From NCBI GenBank assembly GCA_029262795.1, contig JAJCYT010000034.1, forward strand, positions 147,977-211,976: a stretch of 64,000 bases of DNA. Reading direction: 5' to 3'. Positions 63,861-64,000 of the stretch are shown here, piece by piece. The notes beneath the pieces were generated by a model, which was not told where the DNA came from, did no database searches, and saw only the letters and a list, made by a program, of their open reading frames with translations. Source of the stretch: Candidatus Fraserbacteria bacterium (GTDB lineage: Bacteria > Bipolaricaulota > Bipolaricaulia > RBG-16-55-9 > JAJCYT01). Position 1 is the stretch's first letter. Each line of letters starts with the position of its first letter. Position numbers and translations under genes: made by a program.

Positions 63861-64000
63861 TGACCCGCTCCCAGAAACTGGACCAGCTATTTTGAGAAAA
63901 TCGACCGAATAAAATCTTCCGATTCGGCGGATGTTTCCTGCAGTTGGGCAACGTACTCGGTGGGAGTCAGGTTGCCTAAACTGGAATGCGGTCGCATTTC
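63861..64000 (-). mobile_element. Insertion sequence, IS3 family, partial (runs off window)
   Basis: Begins with TGACCCGCTCCCAGAAACTG, a TG-starting terminal repeat of IS3 type, directly against the interrupted reading frame of the unknown gene. It contains the end of a transposase gene on the minus strand. The other end lies beyond 64000. Confidence 0.8.
63887..64000 (-). CDS. IS3-family transposase OrfB, C-terminal fragment
   Basis: Partial, 5' end outside the window. The last 36 residues before the stop begin MRPHSSLGNLTPTEYVAQLQ, the conserved end of the rve (DDE) integrase domain of IS3-family OrfB (RPHSSLGYLTPAEF type). The stop TAG is 27 bases inside the IS end. Confidence 0.88.
   Translation of the reverse strand, partial: EMRPHSSLGNLTPTEYVAQLQETSAESEDFIRSIFSK

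Overview
The window is one continuous stretch of a moderate-GC bacterial chromosome, about 64 kb, with about 56 supportable protein genes, one tRNA gene and the start of an integrated element. Strong Shine-Dalgarno sites, frequent GTG/TTG starts and TTGACA/TATAAT-type promoters indicate an ordinary bacterial expression system. Lipoprotein signal peptides and a PKD protein ending in a probable outer-membrane beta-barrel suggest a diderm. Fumarase C, a dihaem cytochrome c, an O2-dependent amine oxidase and a flavin monooxygenase suggest aerobic or facultative life. The phylum cannot be fixed from these genes: several look Chloroflexota-like, but the diderm traits argue for caution.

Layout. 1-9.7 kb is housekeeping: asd, a sirtuin, the rpsF-ssb-rpsR operon, a cysteine desulfurase, a mazEF-type toxin-antitoxin pair with its own promoter and operator, rplI with a secreted phosphodiester glycosidase, murJ and a TudS/DUF523 protein. 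9.7-19.5 kb holds an RnfC/NuoF-like SLBB protein, fumC, a dihaem cytochrome c, DUF2332, and envelope or secreted proteins of unknown role. Partial gene duplications in this part mark past rearrangement. 19.7-29.7 kb is tRNA modification (dus) and one-carbon metabolism: formate-THF ligase, an HdrD/FadF-like membrane Fe-S oxidoreductase, a sarcosine-oxidase-like enzyme and metH.

29.7-45.2 kb is a 15-gene, single-direction catabolic locus. It reads from a peptide-type ABC importer (binding protein and two permeases, no ATPases) through an M20 and a P1 amidohydrolase, an SDR, a two-subunit ThDP decarboxylase and an isatin-hydrolase/kynurenine-formamidase-like cyclase. It continues with a fused 2-aminobenzoyl-CoA monooxygenase/reductase, an SDR, a crotonase, an acyl-CoA dehydrogenase, an aryl-CoA ligase and a Rid protein. 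I infer uptake and hydrolysis of an amide-linked indole or anthranilate compound, then degradation through isatin, isatinate and 2-aminobenzoyl-CoA. This is the most interesting system in the window.

45.6-57.5 kb is mixed: a TIGR01777 epimerase, an HTH-sensor regulator, a putative small secreted peptide, a degenerate RNase H-fold protein beside a tandem duplication of a PPOX gene, an M42 peptidase, sucD-tsaC-pheA, and a PLD-family lipoprotein coupled to a DUF501 gene. At 57.5 kb a tRNA-Val gene is followed by a tyrosine integrase and a prim-pol/D5-helicase, the left end of an integrative element. The element also carries a large unknown gene whose 5' end is cut by an IS3-family insertion that runs off the window. 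The right end of the element is not in the window.
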